DNA of 64,000 nucleotides from Asterias amurensis (GCF_032118995.1 NC_092661.1:12710494-12774493); one strand, 5' to 3'. Counted from the stretch's first letter, positions 13,101 through 28,100 are shown. A program made the numbers and translations. The notes: generated by a model not told the origin, from the sequence alone.

Positions 13101-16100
13101 GTTGCGGTATGAAAGGCCCGAGCCGAAGGCGAGGGCTTTTATCGCACGGCAACGATCCTGCAAGGTTTTAAACGGACGTTTAAGAACGAGTTACTACTCT
13201 TTTAATCCCATTTATAAATGCCCTTTTGTTAAAAAACGTTAACAAAATACAATTATAGACACTTTGACAATTGAAAATTCGAGGTTTGAAGTATTTTTTT
13301 CAAAAACTTGTGAAGAATCTGTTTGATTTGCGTGGGTTGTGTGTACGCGTGCGCTTTTATTAATAGATTACGCGCACGCGCTTAGAAATAGATTACGCGC
13401 CTGCTTAGAAATAGATTACGTGCTGTTACTAATAGCTATGAATTGCGCGTTCCGCGTGATAAAATTGGCGTACGCGCACTCCCGACACGCGGAAGCCAGC
13501 CGGTTATAAACAGCTCCAGCTGGTCATTATCAATCATTTAAACACCCCCACGTGATGCGCTCTCCACCAGTAGGAGTAGTGAAACATGTGATGAATGAAA
13601 GTTTTTTTTTTATCATACTCAAGTTAAACATTTGAACATACATGTATTCATTAATTCTTTTAACACTTTTTGCACAGTTAGTGTATTATCATCCAATTAA
13701 GAAAACAAAAGACCACCAGACTTATCTCCTCTTCAGCACTGCTCCGCATGAGTTTACTGGCCCAATAATAAAAATGACAGGCCTTGGTAAGCTTACGTAG
13801 GCCTTGGGCCTGCGGTGTTAATAGTGAGCCCTGCCCTCAACAACTGTACACAATGCATCACCATGGACTGCTTATTGCTTTAGGCTTTTGAGGATGACAA
13901 AAGAGAGTCTGTCCTCCTTTGTGTAAGCTGTAGATAATGAGAACGCAAAACTGTTTTTAAATATCAGGACCTTACAAAACAGTACATGGTTGACCATCAA
14001 CCCCCCCCCCCCCCCACCACCACACATACCTGGAACTTCTTGAGCCAATTTCTTAAAGCTGATTACAGATGTAAGCAAGTTTTTTTGTTATTCACAGGCA
14101 AACATGCGTTAATCAGTTAACTGTAACTATCACAAAGGTTCAACAAGGTCTGACAGCATTGTTTGTTTACAATTGGTTTGTGCATCATTGCATCTCTCAA
14201 TCTGCTTAAAGGCACTGGATAGCTATAGGTAATTACTCAAAATAACTGTTCGCATAAAAACGTACTTGGTAACAAGCAATGGAGAGCTGTTGATAGTATA
14301 AAACATTTTGAGAAACGGCCCCCTCTGAAGTAACGTAGTTTTTTAGAAAGAAGTAATTTTCCGACGACCAATTGAGTTCAAACTTCCACAGTTTTGTTAT
14401 TTTGTGCATATGTTGAGATACACAAAGTGAGCAGACCGATCTTTGAGAATAACCAAAGGCGTCAAGTGTCTTTAAAACAAGAATCACTGGCAAATTTTTC
14501 AATCCAGGCCAAACATTTTAAGAGAACATTGTGTGGATGATAGACTCGAAAGAAGTTCAGAATACACCTTGTACCCCCTTTACTTTCCCCTTAGTTTTAG
14601 CGTTGTCTGCCAATAAAGGCTGCTTGTTTCTGTACTCATTAGCTGGTTCAAAATTGGAACATTTTCTTCCCTTACGAGCTTACATGTATAAAGTGTGGAA
14701 TATGAGGAAAAAAAAAACAAAAAAACAGTAGAACCTCCACTCTGAGTGGTAAATAATTACAGTCCAATTTTGTGCTACACCAGATGGGGCCTCTTCCCTT
14801 GTACAATGCGATGCGTAAACCCTCCTCTTTGTTTAAACCACCAAGGAGGACAAAAACCGCCCCAAGGGTTTTTTCTTCTCCGACGTTTTTGTCCCGCGCG
14901 CACATCCTCTTCGTCTGTCCCACAATCAGATATGATAACCGCCACTGAGGATATTAAAATCAAATCATAGAAATCTAGTTAGTTATGAAAAGGCGTGACT
15001 AATTCACTCAAGGTTCTGTGCTGTGGTTGAGGGGAGGGGGGGGGGGTAGTAATGAGGGAGGCATTTAGTGCAGTGTGACCCTGGGGCGGTAACGGTGTCT
15101 GCATGGTGTGTTTACTGTGATGTGTTAAGCTGCTTTTCTTACAAGATGCTTTTGTGTGATTGGCAGAGAAGTAGATTGACAAACTTGATTTTGATTGCTT
15201 GGTGTGATGTAAATTTGATGCTGGTAAAATTGGTCTTCCCTGTAAATTTTACTTTGTAAGGTAAATTAATGAACATATTGACAGTAGTGTTTTGTCCCTT
15301 TGGAGACATCTTTTGTTCTTACCTTCATCCCTGTACTTAACATCCTCCCATGTACCTTGAACGCAAGTTTTCTTGTGGAGTTCTCGTCTGGTAGACATTT
15401 TTTTATTTTTTTTTATTTCACCAAACTTTCCTAACTTCAAGGATTAATCATCTAGGCCCTGTAGACCTTAAATCTACATCTAGGACAAGTTAAGTTCTGT
15501 ATCCATTTCTGTACATGTACATGTAAGGATGCATTGAACCCATCCTAAGTCATTTCGTGAAATCTGCTGCTGTGGTTACCAAATGAAGAAGTTGTAATTG
15601 TACATTGTTCTTATGTTTTCACAGTTTTATCAATCAAAGGCTAAATCAATGTGCCCTTCAATGAGAGAAAAACTCTGCTAGCGTCAAAGAAAACGAGAGG
15701 CCATTTCAATATTTTCGAAAAATTGAATGAAGTTTATAAAGTAATTGAAACAAACAGAAGAGATGTTTATTTTCCATCCAAGTTTTGTCTGGTTTTGAGA
15801 AGGGAGAAACCTTAAAGGGAAAGTACACGTTTGGTAATTGCTCAGAACAAATATTAACTTGAAAACTGACTTGGTAACGAGCATTGGAGAACTGTTGATA
15901 GTATAAAACATTGTGGGACACGACTCCCTCTGAAGTAACGTAGTTTTTGAGAAAGAGGTAATTTCTCACTAAAATAATAAAAGACTTCTAGCTAGAAGTC
16001 TTTTATTCCTATCCCTATAAGCACACAAATTCGTCCAACAAGGGTGTTTTTTCTCTCATCATTTTCTCGCAACTTCGATGACCAATTTAGCATAAATTTT

Positions 16101-19100
16101 CATAGGCTTGTTATTTTATGCTTATGTTGGGATACACCAAGTGAGAAGACTGGTCTTTGACAATTACCAACAGTGTACTTTCCCTTTAAGAAAAGTAGAC
16201 GCACAATGTACAAGCGCCTCAAGGTTTATAGCTCTTTCCTATTGATGTAATGATGACTATTGTCTGTAACAGCAAGGTTGTAACCAAAAGAGTAAAAACT
16301 GGTGTGGATCAATCCTAGTTGACGCTGCATATGTCAAGCATGCACTGGCCGCTCTGGGGGCTTCCCTAACCATCAGGGGAAGCAGTACTTAATGTAATGT
16401 ACATTCTGGCTTCCACGTTTCAGACATGCTTGCTTGACAGCTGGCGTTCCTCTGAGCAAATAATTACCGACAAATTTTAAAGGAATTAAAGCACAATTTA
16501 AACCACGGTCTGACGCTCGGCCTGCCACGCCGGGGCCCAATTCAAGCAGCCGTTTTTAGCCCTTGGGTTTTAACGATCATGTTTTTTTTCTTCTTGTTCA
16601 CAGTTCTTGTCGGTTTTGGAAACATTGAGGTAGAAAAAATGGGAGAGATTGTACATTGTGCGCTCATTGAACATTATGCTCTGGGCCCAATTTCATAGAG
16701 CTGCTTGAAGCACAAAAATTTGCTTAGCATGATATTTCTTTCTTGATAAAAACAGGATTACCAACCAAATTTCTGTTAGTTACATATTGCTTTTTACTGG
16801 TATTCAGCTTTTTTTTGCTAATCCTGAAAATCACGTGGAAATTTGGTTGGTAATTTCCTGTTTTTGTCAAGGAAGAAATTTCCTGCTAAGCAAATTTTTG
16901 TGCTTAGCAGCTCTATGAAATTGGGCCCTGATTTGTTTGCTAAGCAATTTAACCTTTGTTATGGTTGTGTTCACTTTTTCAGTTGCCCTTGTTACCGTCC
17001 ATAAACTTAAGGGCCCACTTTCATAGAGCTGCTAAGCACAAAAATTTGCTAAGCATGAAATTTTTGCCTTGATAAAAACAGGATTACCAACCAAATTTCT
17101 ATGTGATTTTCAGGATGGGCAAACAACAGCTGAATACCAGTAACAAGCAAACTGCAACAAAATGGAAATTTGGTTGGTAATCCTGTTTTTATCAAGAAAG
17201 AAATTTCATGCTAAGCAAATTTTTGTGCTAAGCAGCTCTATGAAGTTGGGCCCTGGTCTTGGTCTTGTTGGAAAGTTTTCACTATCTACACTTCAAAATT
17301 TGGTGAAGAGGTTGGAGGGAGGCGGGGGTGTGGGACAATCTTCGAACGCTAACAATGAATGCAGGAATATCTTAATATTGATGACTCGTGACAGTGGAAC
17401 TCTGTGGAAAAATTATGACGCAAAACAGGATTTCTGAACGCTTTGCGATTCCGCTTTAGTTTCACTGATTTTGTTGCGCTACGTTGAAGCCCTATTGCAA
17501 GTGAAGTGGTCTGGTTGGCTACAAGGACTTTCTAACAGTGTTAGAAAGCGTCCATAATCAACCTGAAATACAACCATGTATGGGCCACTAGTGAAAATGG
17601 GGGGCGGCTAGTGAATTGACAGGCAAGCTGACTGGTCCCACTGGTTGGTCATTGAAAAAGTTAAGGGTAGACCCTACTGGGGCAAGTGTTCCAGTTGATA
17701 TATTGAGTGCTGCAATTGTACAAGTTGCAAATGTACACTGTTTGTGTGCACTGGCTGGGTGCCTTTTATGTACATCAACTGAAAAGTAAAGAAGCACTGC
17801 TGTGTCTCCCAGGAATTAACAACACCGGTGTTTGGCGGACTTGCTTTGTGATAAACCTTAAAAAAGTGACGTTCAATGCTTAATAGGCATGGCAGGCCTC
17901 CACTGGGGAACATATGCACCTCAGTGTATTTTGTTGTCACCCTGCAAGGGGACTCTGTACATAAAATCAATCAGGTTTTTTTCCCGCCCTGGCCCTGGTC
18001 TCTTCTAATGGGTCGAGTGTGGCTCAGTGCAGGGGTGCCCTCCCTTACCATCTGTTCCAAGGACGGGGCACCCAAGCAAGATGTCAAACTCCCTGTGCAC
18101 AACCACAAGTCTTTTGCACACACACTCTACTCACCCAACACCCCTCATTCACAGGATCTGAATATCAAATGTAAAGACTGCCACCGGGGTTCATTGCATG
18201 CACACTTGGCGGACAAGTTGCCCGTAGACAAAAACCATCTGGATCAGAAAGCTATTAGAATCGGCTTTGAAAGCGAGGGGGGGGGGAGGGGGTGTGGTTG
18301 TCAGAGCAGGGGACCTGCATTTATGTGATGGGAGAGGGGAGTAGAACATAAGCAAGGGGTTGTTGCAATGAGCAAAAAGAGACAACCATAGACTGTGCTT
18401 TGCGTTTATTCACACTTCTAGAACCATGTTGGTCCCTACCGTATTGAGTTTTTTGTGTAAACGATTCTGTTTCGTCAAATACTTATAAAACATAGTTCCT
18501 GGCCATATAAATTTCATGTAATCACATTGTTGTAAGTAAAATTTAGAGAAAAAATCAGCTGTGAAAATTTATGTCAACTTAAAATGAAATTAACAAAAGA
18601 ACGAAATCTAAAAAAAACACAAAGATTTGAACTTCATTTCCGGTTACTTTGTGTAAACAATTAAGAAAGTTGCCCAATTGAGGTATTCACATACACTTTT
18701 TATTGAATATTAGATTTCATTTCAGAGGGAAATATTTCACCGGAAAAAAGAATGGTACAGTAGTGCATGATGTACTTGTAAACAAACAGGCCCAATTTCA
18801 AAGATGTTAAAGGTGCTTGCAGAAATGTTGCTTAACAATTTTCTGCTATGCAGAAAAGAGCAGGATTGTAACATGGTAATGTGCATTTACATGTGGTAAA
18901 CCCTTTTCAGTAAGCATAATTTTGTTGTTCTTATACTTTTGATGCCATGTTGTTCAAAAAGCTCACTCTGTATCAGAACCAGATTGAGGCTTAGAATGAA
19001 GGATAGTCTGGTGTCTTTATCTCATGTTTTGAAAATTCTGTGCGTTAGATGTCACAGTGTCATACAGGGAACTTGACCAAGCTGGCAGTATCAATCCCCC

Positions 19101-22100
19101 TCTGAAACTGCCCCCCCCCCCTCTGCCTCAAGGGACCACACGAGGAGGATTCTCAAATAAGGAGTGACTAGCCCATATAATTACACTCAAGATGGACTTA
19201 AAAGCTCATTCAAATCTCCCCAGGTCGCTCGACACAGAGTAAAAAAAAACAACACACTGGCAATGGCTAGCACCAACTGTCACGCCAGCCTGCCCAAACA
19301 CGTACCACACAAAAGGCTGCCTGAAACTTGGGGTAAGCCAAGATTGAGTTACCCCCATAGTATTAGATGTCACAAACAAGCAAACTTGAAGTATTGACTC
19401 AGCCACAGCGGGAGAGGAATGGAGGATGCGTATCGACTGTGTGCTTTATTTTCTTTCCTCGTAGGACTGACCGTCTCTCGGCCTTTAGTGACTTGAGTTT
19501 TGAGGAATCGGATATGTCCCCAAATTTCCAATTTGTTTGCCACCTGTAAAGCTGAAAACCATTTCTTTTTGGGTTGGACACAGAGCAAGCTCGTCAATTG
19601 CTTGTGATGTAACAATTGGAAATTTATTAAATGAATCACAATTAAAGAAAGTGCAATTTAAAGTGGGCCATTGAAAATCACAATCTATACTTCTAGACAC
19701 AATGAACTCTCATGAACTGTTAGAAATGTACAGCTGGAAAGAAATTGTGCAATTTACAGCAGTTTACAAAATGTCCAGTCTTAAAAATCAATACTTTGAT
19801 TTTAAAGATAATGAGCTATTCAAATTTACAAAAAGGGAGAAATTGTTGATGTTTTTGTTGGCACATGCTGCATCGGTGCCAAATTTCATGGAGCTGATTT
19901 GAGGCAGTGTTTCTTTAAAAGCCTTTTCAGTGACTATCTAATGTACATGTAGCAGGATTATCCTAGTCTGTTCACTAGTCCATCAAGTTGTTTTACTAGT
20001 CCATAAATTTCATATTAAATAGAGGTTTTTTTTCAACACTAAACTTATGGAACCAGACCATCTGGAGAGAGCTTTGACTGGTCTTCATTTGTTTTTAAAC
20101 TAGCATTTGGCTACTGTTGAGGGAGTTCCCTGCTTAGCAGTTTTGTTGTGCTGAGCAAATACCAGCAGGTATACCGGTAACAGATGGTAAATGTGTGTTT
20201 GATACAAATGCATTTTTTGTCAAAATCCAAACATGTTTGATGTATTAACATTTACATTTTTTTTTATTAGTTTTATGCATTATTATTTTTTTTGTATTAC
20301 AAGTCTGTAATATCACGTTAATCTGACATTTCCCTTCCCCTTTTAAAGTTTTTTTTTTACCAGGACATTTCAGGCCTTGAAGTTCGTTCTTTAAGGGGCA
20401 CAGCAGCTTTTCTTTGGTAACGAGCGCTTAAAAGGGACAAGAGCACTGTAAAGACTTTGCAAAGAGCACCACAGCAAAAGCACCAACATGGCTAACTGAC
20501 CTGTGGGTGCTGCGGGTTATTCCGAGGGCCTGCGATTTGGAGACATTTGTATTTTGAACTGATTGGATCTTTTTCGTTTTTTATTTTTTATTTACAGGGA
20601 GATGCATTGTGCAAGCAATGTTTCTTCAGCGCGTTTGAGGCGGAGGTTCACCAAACCATAACAGATGCTGGATTGTTCAGACGAGGGGAGAGGGTTGCTG
20701 TAGGGGCATCAGGAGGCAAAGGTATAGACACTGTAGCTCGTCTTTTTTTTTTCTTTTTCAGAGTGATCCTCCATAGCGTTGTATGCTTTTCATGTAACAA
20801 TACATGTCTTGTGTGCTGGAGGCTATTTGACCCTTCTGCCACACATGTATAGCTACATTTGGCTCAAGCAAATTAGAAACTAGGGGGTTGTATTACAACA
20901 TCTCTTTGAAATTGTATGAAACAGAAGTAACATTTGAACTTTGCAGTGGGAGAATTTTGGGGATGCTAACTGTTGCCACTAAAGCGGACTTTGGGACAAT
21001 TGTTTTGGAGGATCTTTGTAAGCCATGGAAGATTAAGTGATGTTTGAAGCTTTGCATGGTGTGGAAATAACTACGTTGATATAACAATAGTATAATGAAA
21101 AATGACAGGCCTTGAGTTTCATTCTTGAACGGGCACAGCATTTTTCATCTAGTAAGGGGGCACTTCTATGAGGATAATTTATGTTTGTATAGGAACTTTG
21201 TAATGAAAAAGCACAGAGCACCACGGCAATTGCTGTGAGTGCCGATTTACCACTCTCCCAGTGAATGAGCAGTTTTTCTCTATTATTTTGAATGTACTCC
21301 CTAATGGTTGTACAGAATCTTCCTGATTGCAAGATGCAAACGCTGACAGCTTTGATATAACCACACAAACTATTTAAAGACAGTGGACACTATTGGTAAT
21401 TGTCAAAGACTAGTCTTCACAGTTCGTGTATCTCAACAAATGAATAAAATAACAAACCTGTGAAAATTTGAGCTCAATCGGTCGTCGAAGTTGCGAGATA
21501 ATAATGAAAGAAAAAAACACCCTTGTCACACGAAGTTGTGTGCTTTCTGATGCTTGATTTCGAGACCTCGAATTCTAAACTTGAGGTCTCAAAATCAATT
21601 TGTGGAAAATTACTTCTTTCTCAAAAACTACATCACTTCAGAGGGAGCTGCTTCTCACAATGTTATACCATCAACCTCTCCCCATTACTCGTAATCAAGA
21701 AAGGTTTTATGATGATAATTATTTTGAGTAATTACCAATAGTGTCCACTGCCTTTAAGTTCAAGTTAAACTTACTGATGGTTTGATTTGTGGCTTTTTGT
21801 TTCTCCAGATTCCACAGTCTTGGCCTACATGATGAAGTTATTGAATGAGAGATACGACTACGGCTTGGACATTGTGCTGCTGTCGATAGATGAAGGCATC
21901 ACGGGATACAGAGACGATTCTCTAGAGGTACACTAAGGGGCCATTCAAGATAATCACAATTATATTTATATTTTTGTTTTACATTGACAAAATGGGGAGA
22001 CCTACAAGATAGGGTTGTAGCTCAGCTGGGCCCAATTTCATAGAGCTGCTTAAGCACACAATTTTGCTTAAGCCAAAAAATCCTTGCTTAGTAAAATCAG

Positions 22101-25100
22101 ATTACCTGCCAAGACTCTATTCAATTGTTATGCTACATGTAAGTAAACAACAGCTAAGTACCAATCACAAGCAATGTATATGGTATGAAATTTCGGCCAG
22201 TAACATGTGTAAAACAAGCGAGCTATTTTCGTGCTTAAGCAAATATTTTGCTTAAGCAGCTCTATGAAATTGGCCCCAGGTAGAGCGCTGGAACGTTAAA
22301 CATGAGGTTCTCGGTTCAAGCCCCGTTCTAATCAATTTGTCTTTGTTAAATCTGAACCTTTTTTGAAGTTTACCCAGTCAGCTTCCTTCATGGTGTATTA
22401 ATTTATATTAAAAAAAATATCTAACAAAATTGGTGTGATCCCTCATCTGGCTACACAGCAGTTGTAACCGTTGTATGACCTCTGACTGGCACCCATGAAC
22501 AAAGATGTTTAAAAAAAATCAGGGAGACCACAATTAAAGGTGGATACATGTAGCTCAGTTGGTGAAGCGTTGGATGTTAATTCAGAGGTCATTGGTTCAA
22601 ATCCGGATGTACACTTTGTTAAGTCCCAAATCATTTACAATTTTCCGTTCAGTTTCTCTTTTTTATTTTATTTTATGTATTTATACATTTTGAACTGTTT
22701 CAAATGCCAGTCAATCAATATGAGCAACAAACTTTTTTAAAAAGGTGATTGTTTTATCATTCTAAAGTTACTGTATTTTGACACTCGGTTCCTAAGCAGT
22801 TCATTTTGTCTGATATTTGTTTTCCTATTACCAGACAGTGAAGAGGAACCAGATGCAGTATGACTTGCCCTTGAAGATAGTTTCATATGAGGTGAGTCAA
22901 ACATCTTACGTACCTTCTTAGCTCTCTCCATGCCAAATACATCCTGGTGCTACTCTCTACCACCTAGTTTTTAAAAACTTTGAGGTTGGGACCTAATATT
23001 TTGATCGATTAATATAAGTGTCATAATTTCAAAACTGCATGTAAATGATAAACAGTCACACCATAAACAAATTGAAAAAGCATTCCTGTCAAAATGGTTT
23101 CACTCAAGTACATGTAGCTATTTAAAATAAAAAATAAAAAACATCAAGTTGGTATTAAATAAAAAATTATTTTTTAATTGTAAGCAGTTTCTTGAATAGC
23201 TAATTGAAAAATACATGTACTATGTAGTTAGCTATGGGTGCACCATACCTCAGTTGGTATCGTGCCTGATAAAATGTTTAAAGAAAAGTACATTTCAATG
23301 CAGTAATAATTTCATAGTGTATAGGTGTACTAAGGAAACAAAATAAAAAGAAGCTTTTTAAGGTTGCATATTGAGAAAGAAATCTGAAATGCATTGAAAT
23401 ATCATTAATAGTTAATATTGAATCATCAACAGTGGTTAAATAGAAATAAACAGTTTATAAATTGCAGTTTGATTGAAAAACCGTATGAACACAGGTGGCT
23501 TCACTTTGATACTTCAATCTCATGAGGCCAAAGCACTTTCCCTATAGTTATTAATGGCCCTTTTTAGTGAGGGAAATTGTCATAGTACAAGGCAGAGACC
23601 AGGAGGCGTTGAGGCTATTGGCTGCTTTTCCCCCCTTCGCAAAGTGCATTAGGCCAGGGTTTCGATTTCACAAAAGACTAAAAGATTTTCTCTGTGATTT
23701 CTTTAACATTGATAGTTGAATTATTCTTTTACCTTGTTGTACTTGTATTTTCTCAATTTTTCGGAGGTTTTGTGGCAATAAATAAGTAATACTTTGTTAC
23801 AGTTTTTTTTTATATACCTGGCTATCCTAGGTTTTTGTTTTGTTATTGTCCTGGTAACGCGTAAAAGTAATGTTTGACTTTGTAAGCATGTCAATTGTAG
23901 AAAAAATGTGATACTACCGACCATGTTTTGTGTTTTTAAAGACAGTGGACACTATTGGTAATTGTCAAAGATTAGTCTTCGCAGTTGGTGTATCTCAACA
24001 TATGCATAAAATAACAAACCTGTGAAAATTTGAGCTCAAAGTTGCGAGATTATAATGAAAGAAATAAAAACACCATTGTCACACGAAGTTGTGTGCTTTC
24101 AGATGCTTGATTTCGAGACCTCAAATTCTAAACTTGAGGTCTCGAAATCAAATTCGTGGAAAATTACTTCTTTCTCGAAAACTACGTCACTTCAGAGGGA
24201 ACTGCTTCTCACAAAGTTTTATACTATCAACCTCTCCCCATTACTCGTAATCAAGAAAGGTTTTATGATAATAACTATTTTGAGTAATTACCAATAGTGT
24301 CCACTGCCTTTCAATCAAACGAAATAAATCAATAAATATTTCATACATTTATTTAAAGGAGCTGTATGGCTGGACCATGGATGCTATTGTCAAACAGATA
24401 GGGCTGAAGAGTAACTGTACTTTCTGTGGTGTGTTCAGACGGCAGGCTCTTGACAGGGGAGCCTTGCTAGTGAAAGCCGACAAAATTGTAACAGGTAAGA
24501 TTTGTTTTACTTTTTTTGTTCACTGCCTTTTTGCAATGAAGTTTTGATGTGGATATTTTTTCACACAACTCGGGAGATATACAGTGCTTCATACTGTACA
24601 TATTGGTGTAAAGATTTAACAAAAAAACAACAATAAAATTATACAATTCACATCTTTATATTAGTAAGTATTTTTTTTTCTCATCAGGTCATAACGCTGA
24701 TGACATTGCTGAGACTGTAATTATGAATGGTGAGTTGAAATAATCGGAGCAAATTTTTGATTATTTGTAAATAAATTTGGGTTAAACAAAGAAAAATTTA
24801 CTAGAGCTAGCAGGGCCCAATTTCATTGAGCTGCTTAAGCAGACAATAATGCTGAAAACATTCCTACTGAGCAAAGGTAGCAAACCATTTGCAAATTGTA
24901 CACGTTGCATTGTATTTTGGCTGGTGACCTAATTCTGGTAAGCAAAATTGTTCTGTGCTTAGGTTTATTGTGTGCTTAAGCAGATCTATGAAATTGGGCC
25001 CAGGACTTGAACCTGTAGGATCTCGAGATAAACCTGCCAGCGCCAGATGTTCAACTTTTACATTTATCAATGGTGTAACCTCATGGCATATGTTTGTTTA

Positions 25101-28100
25101 TATTGTTCAGTGTTGAGAGGAGATGTTGCCAGATTACGACGGTGCACAGCCATCACAACGGTAAGTATTTTTTCAGATGTAAACATTCAAAAACGTGGCA
25201 TAGCTTGGTCGAGCGGTCGAGCACACTGGGCTCCAGCTCTGGCGTTTCTGTTCAGAGGGTGGGTTCAGGTCTTGGCATTTCTGCTCTAATAATGCAAATG
25301 TCCTGGGTTCAAATATAGCCCAAGTGATTTGCCTGATTGTTTTTAAAGGCAGTGGACACTATTGGTAATTACTCAAAATAATTATTATCAATAAACCTTT
25401 CTTGATGACTACATGTAGTAATGGGGAGAGGTTAAAAGTATAAAACATCCTATAGTATCATTACCAGAAAGATATAATACAAAAAAATACATGTAATAAA
25501 TTGATGTTTGTTGAATTCTTACAGGGATCGGATGGAGCTCTTTCAAGATGCAAGCCGTTCAAATACACATATGAAAAAGAAATAGTTATGTGAGTATGTG
25601 CATTTTAAAATGTGTTATGAGCTGTTGAGATCTTTCATGTAAGGGGCACAATACAAATCTCAAATTATTATTATTAGTTGTCTTGACACCTTTTTCGCTT
25701 ATCTGCTCTATTATAACCCTTGCTTTTTCTGTGTGCTTTCTGACCTGTTCTCTCTCTCTCTCTCTCTATTTATTTATTTTCACTTAACAACTGTCTTAAA
25801 GCAATCGCACAGCATCGATAAACAGTATTGTCCAAAGGCCCACACTTCGTGTATCACAACTTATGTATTAGATAACAAACCTGTGAAAATTGAGGCTCAA
25901 TCGGTCATCGGAGTCGGGAGAAAATAACGGGAAAACCCACCCTTGTTTCCGCACGTTTCGCTGTGTCATGACATGTGTTTAAAATAAATCTGTTATTCTC
26001 GATATCGAGAATTGATAATTGTTTTAATGTTTTCTCAAAAAGTAAAGCATTTCAAGTCTTTCACCATTACCTTCTGTAAACTATGTAAGTTATTTGTAAA
26101 TCCGTGAACTTTTAATTTTTGTTCTGTTCAGAAAGTGTCCAATGGCTTTAAAGTAACACTTCATTACCTGTTCATGTTTGTTGTGTTGTGATTTTTGCCG
26201 TCGAGAAAGACTCTCCATTTACTATTTTTTTTGCATTTAAACCATCGGTCCTTTTGGTTGGTAAGTTGTTTGCAACAGCTAGTTCTTTCTATTACAGAAA
26301 ATACTTCACCTCTGAGACCTACATGCATTTCTATGGGCATGCGCAAGCATTCCGCTGACACAACAACAAAGGCCATGACGTCACCCACACACACTGCACA
26401 TCCCAGAAGCCTGTACTAATCGCCCTTCTAATATTTTAGCAGCGTGCGTTAGCTTTAGGTTTGCTCATAGGTTTGCAACAGCTAATTCTGTTTACTTTAT
26501 TTACAGGTATGCATATTTTAAGAAGCTGGACTACTTTTCCACCGAGTGTATTTACTCCCCCAACGCCTACCGAGGCCACGCTAGAGCATACCTGAAGGAT
26601 CTAGAGAAAATCAGACCAAGCTCAATCATAGGTGAGAGAATTGGACTAAAGATTTGAAGCTTTGCATGAAGTAGAAGACAAGACGATGAGCAGTGCCATG
26701 GCTAAGAGGTCAAGAGCACTGGACTCAAGCTCTGGTGTATCCTTTCAGCAAAGTGTCGGTTTCGAGAACTGATCGAGACACTTGTGTTCTTGAGCAAGAC
26801 ACTTAACCACCACTACTTTGTCCGTCAGATTTGTTGTATAGCTGTGTGAATAGAACCGAGTATACGCTTATTTTTAAGAGAAGGGGTTTGGCCCTGTGTT
26901 TCTGCCCTTAGCTGCCTAGTGCACTGCAGCACCCTGCAAACGGTTATAATGTACATGTACTACCGGTACATATTTAAATCAGTCTCATAAATCATGACAA
27001 CCTCAAAACCTGTTTAATTTTCTGAATATTATAAGAACCATTTATTTTATAATGGTGTAAATAATTTTAAAAGTGAGTTAATAAAAAACCTTTCCTTTAA
27101 ACAAAATATATATATTCCAATCCAGATATCATCCACTCCGGTGAGAGCCTATCAATCAAGAAGGACGTTAAAATGCCAACTCAAGGGTTGTGTACCCGCT
27201 GCGGCTACATCTCTAGTCGGCCTCTGTGTAAGGCATGCGTACTCCTCGAAGGATTGAATAAAGGACTCCCAAAGTAAGTCTCAAAAAAGACTATGCATTT
27301 ATAAAACCACAAGGAAACTGTCACAGCCATGTCAGTATATTATTTGAACATTTGACCCTTGACACACATGTTACTGCACAAATTTAGTCACATTATTTTA
27401 GTTATTATGCTTGATTTACCACGTTTTGTAGCCTTAGTATGTACTTTGTTTTGCAAGTTCTTTTTAAATGTTTTTTACCATGTGTGTGTCGTCTTTGGCC
27501 TAGGCAATAAATTTACCCAGTCATTTTTCCTTGTGGTTTATAACTTGATATTTGAAATAAAAAAGCTGCATCCCCTTGAGGTGATCCCCTGGCTGCCGCT
27601 TCCCAGGTCTTATCGTAAACTTGGGTCTGATCCCTGGCTCCACGGCAGCTAACGGTTGTATGGTTTCTGACTGGCACCCACAAGCAAAAGATATTTGGAA
27701 ACTCAGGGGACTGCCAACACGGGGCTAGATAGCTCAGTTGGTACGCTGAGACAGTATTGATGGATTAACCTCTTAGAACTAATTTAAGCAGCTTACATGT
27801 AGGGTTGTTTGCTCCCCAGGGAGTTGAGACAGTTAGAGGAATGGTCTAAAGTATACCTGATGGATGGGGATAATAGTAAAACTTTATTATAAATAGGCAT
27901 ACAGCAGCTTGTAAGTACCTGTAGCCTGCATAGATATTGATATTTCCCCAATAGACCGTATTGAATATGACTTAACCGTTCAAATATCTGCCCTACAACA
28001 TGGCGTCTGCGCGCTGCGTGGGTGTGTGCGTGCATGAGCCATAGAAATCAAACCAGGAATGCTGCGTGCTTCATTGATGTACATGTTTGGACGCGCAATT

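Larger units (their letters stand above)
7222..20597 (+). other. CTU1 intron 1 (13.4 kb), repeat-filled
   Basis: The donor GTAAGT follows codon 19 and the acceptor TTTATTTACAG precedes exon 2. The intron contains the inverted-repeat cluster at 7.5-7.8 kb, four MITEs of the AAAGGCAGTGG/AAAGCCATTGG type, two GGGCCC foldbacks, a diverged direct duplication at 10.3-10.7 kb and an AGGCCT-type element near its end. No second gene is evident. ORFs such as 17876-18328 (150 aa) and 11434-11892 (minus, 152 aa) show no domain or conserved pattern. Confidence 0.75.

Noticed and set aside
17876-18328. 150-aa plus-strand ORF in CTU1 intron 1
   Set aside because: It has no domain and no repetitive or coding-like pattern, and ends in a Gly-rich homopurine run. 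Probably chance.
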